Assembly (NCBI GenBank): GCA_002457275.1
Contig: NTKD01000005.1
Span: 1 to 60,872, forward strand
Reading direction: 5' to 3'
Source: OM182 bacterium MED-G24
Lineage (GTDB): Bacteria > Pseudomonadota > Gammaproteobacteria > Pseudomonadales > Azotimanducaceae
Length of the DNA: 60,872 bases
Both the position numbers and the translations under genes were made by a program. The notes under the pieces were generated by a model, which saw only the letters and a program-made list of their open reading frames with translations, searched no databases and had not been told where the DNA came from. Shown here in pieces: positions 60,824 through 60,872 of the stretch; the stretch's first letter is position 1, and each line of letters begins with the position of its first letter.

Positions 60824-60872
60824 CCCGTCCTGTGACCTTGACCCACTAAGCCCGGCTCCTTATATTACGCCA

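Noticed and set aside
60824-60872. Possible tRNA after csrA, as in Pseudomonas
   Set aside because: Only 49 bases remain and no acceptor or anticodon stem could be built.

Overview
The window is chromosomal DNA from a gammaproteobacterium. It carries plsB, a gspN-gspC-gspD type II secretion cluster, an AlgP-like lysine/alanine histone-H1-type protein and a gene order matching the long housekeeping island known from Pseudomonas (rpsB-tsf-pyrH-frr ... dnaE ... pyrG-kdsA-eno-ftsB-truD ... nlpD ... fdxA-mutS-recA-recX-alaS-lysC-csrA). It contains no rRNA, tRNA, insertion sequence, prophage, integrase or CRISPR array that I can see. Nearly all of it is densely packed housekeeping genes, many overlapping by 1 to 23 bp.

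Layout. 1-1226: end of era, recO, acpS. 1223-2520 (minus): remnant of a BarA/GacS-type hybrid sensor kinase. 2705-7136: cysM, rlmD and a relA pseudogene with two nonsense codons and about five frameshifts. 7248-12172: adk, the AlgP-like repeat protein with a strong terminator, a YoaA/DinG helicase, tsaB, rsmJ. 12192-18384 (minus): plsB, gspD, gspC, gspN. 18454-26191 (minus): a small conserved hypothetical, dapE, dapD, an Spx/ArsC-like protein, dapC, glnD, map. 26463-38737: rpsB (long acidic tail), tsf, pyrH, frr, cdsA, rseP, bamA, skp, lpxD, fabZ, lpxB, rnhB. 38849-51318: dnaE, tilS, pyrG, kdsA, eno, ftsB, truD, pcm, a DUF368 transporter, nlpD. 51413-54432 (minus): fdxA, mutS. 54872-60823: recA (SOS promoter), recX, alaS, lysC, csrA.

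Functions cluster into envelope building (cdsA, plsB, bamA, skp, rseP, lpxD, fabZ, lpxB, kdsA, nlpD, DUF368), diaminopimelate/lysine supply (dapC, dapD, dapE, lysC), translation (rpsB, tsf, frr, map, tilS, truD, rlmD, rsmJ, tsaB, alaS) and DNA replication/repair (dnaE, rnhB, recO, mutS, recA, recX, YoaA).

The most informative signal is what is missing or broken. Compared with the Pseudomonas-type order, pdxJ, mazG, uppS, dxr, lpxA, accA, ispD, ispF, surE, rpoS and cinA are not at their usual positions, mostly with seamless junctions. The sensor kinase and relA are decaying in place. Stringent response, Gac-type signalling and RpoS are therefore all lost at these loci, while CsrA, their post-transcriptional counterpart, is intact. 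This suggests adaptation to a stable or host-associated niche; I infer that from gene content only. Other notable points are a strong hairpin in the pyrG leader that pairs the predicted transcript start with the ribosome-binding region, an unusual glutaminase-site substitution in PyrG, and a pair of GGA-loop hairpins where Pseudomonas carries the CsrA-sponge RNA gene rsmZ.
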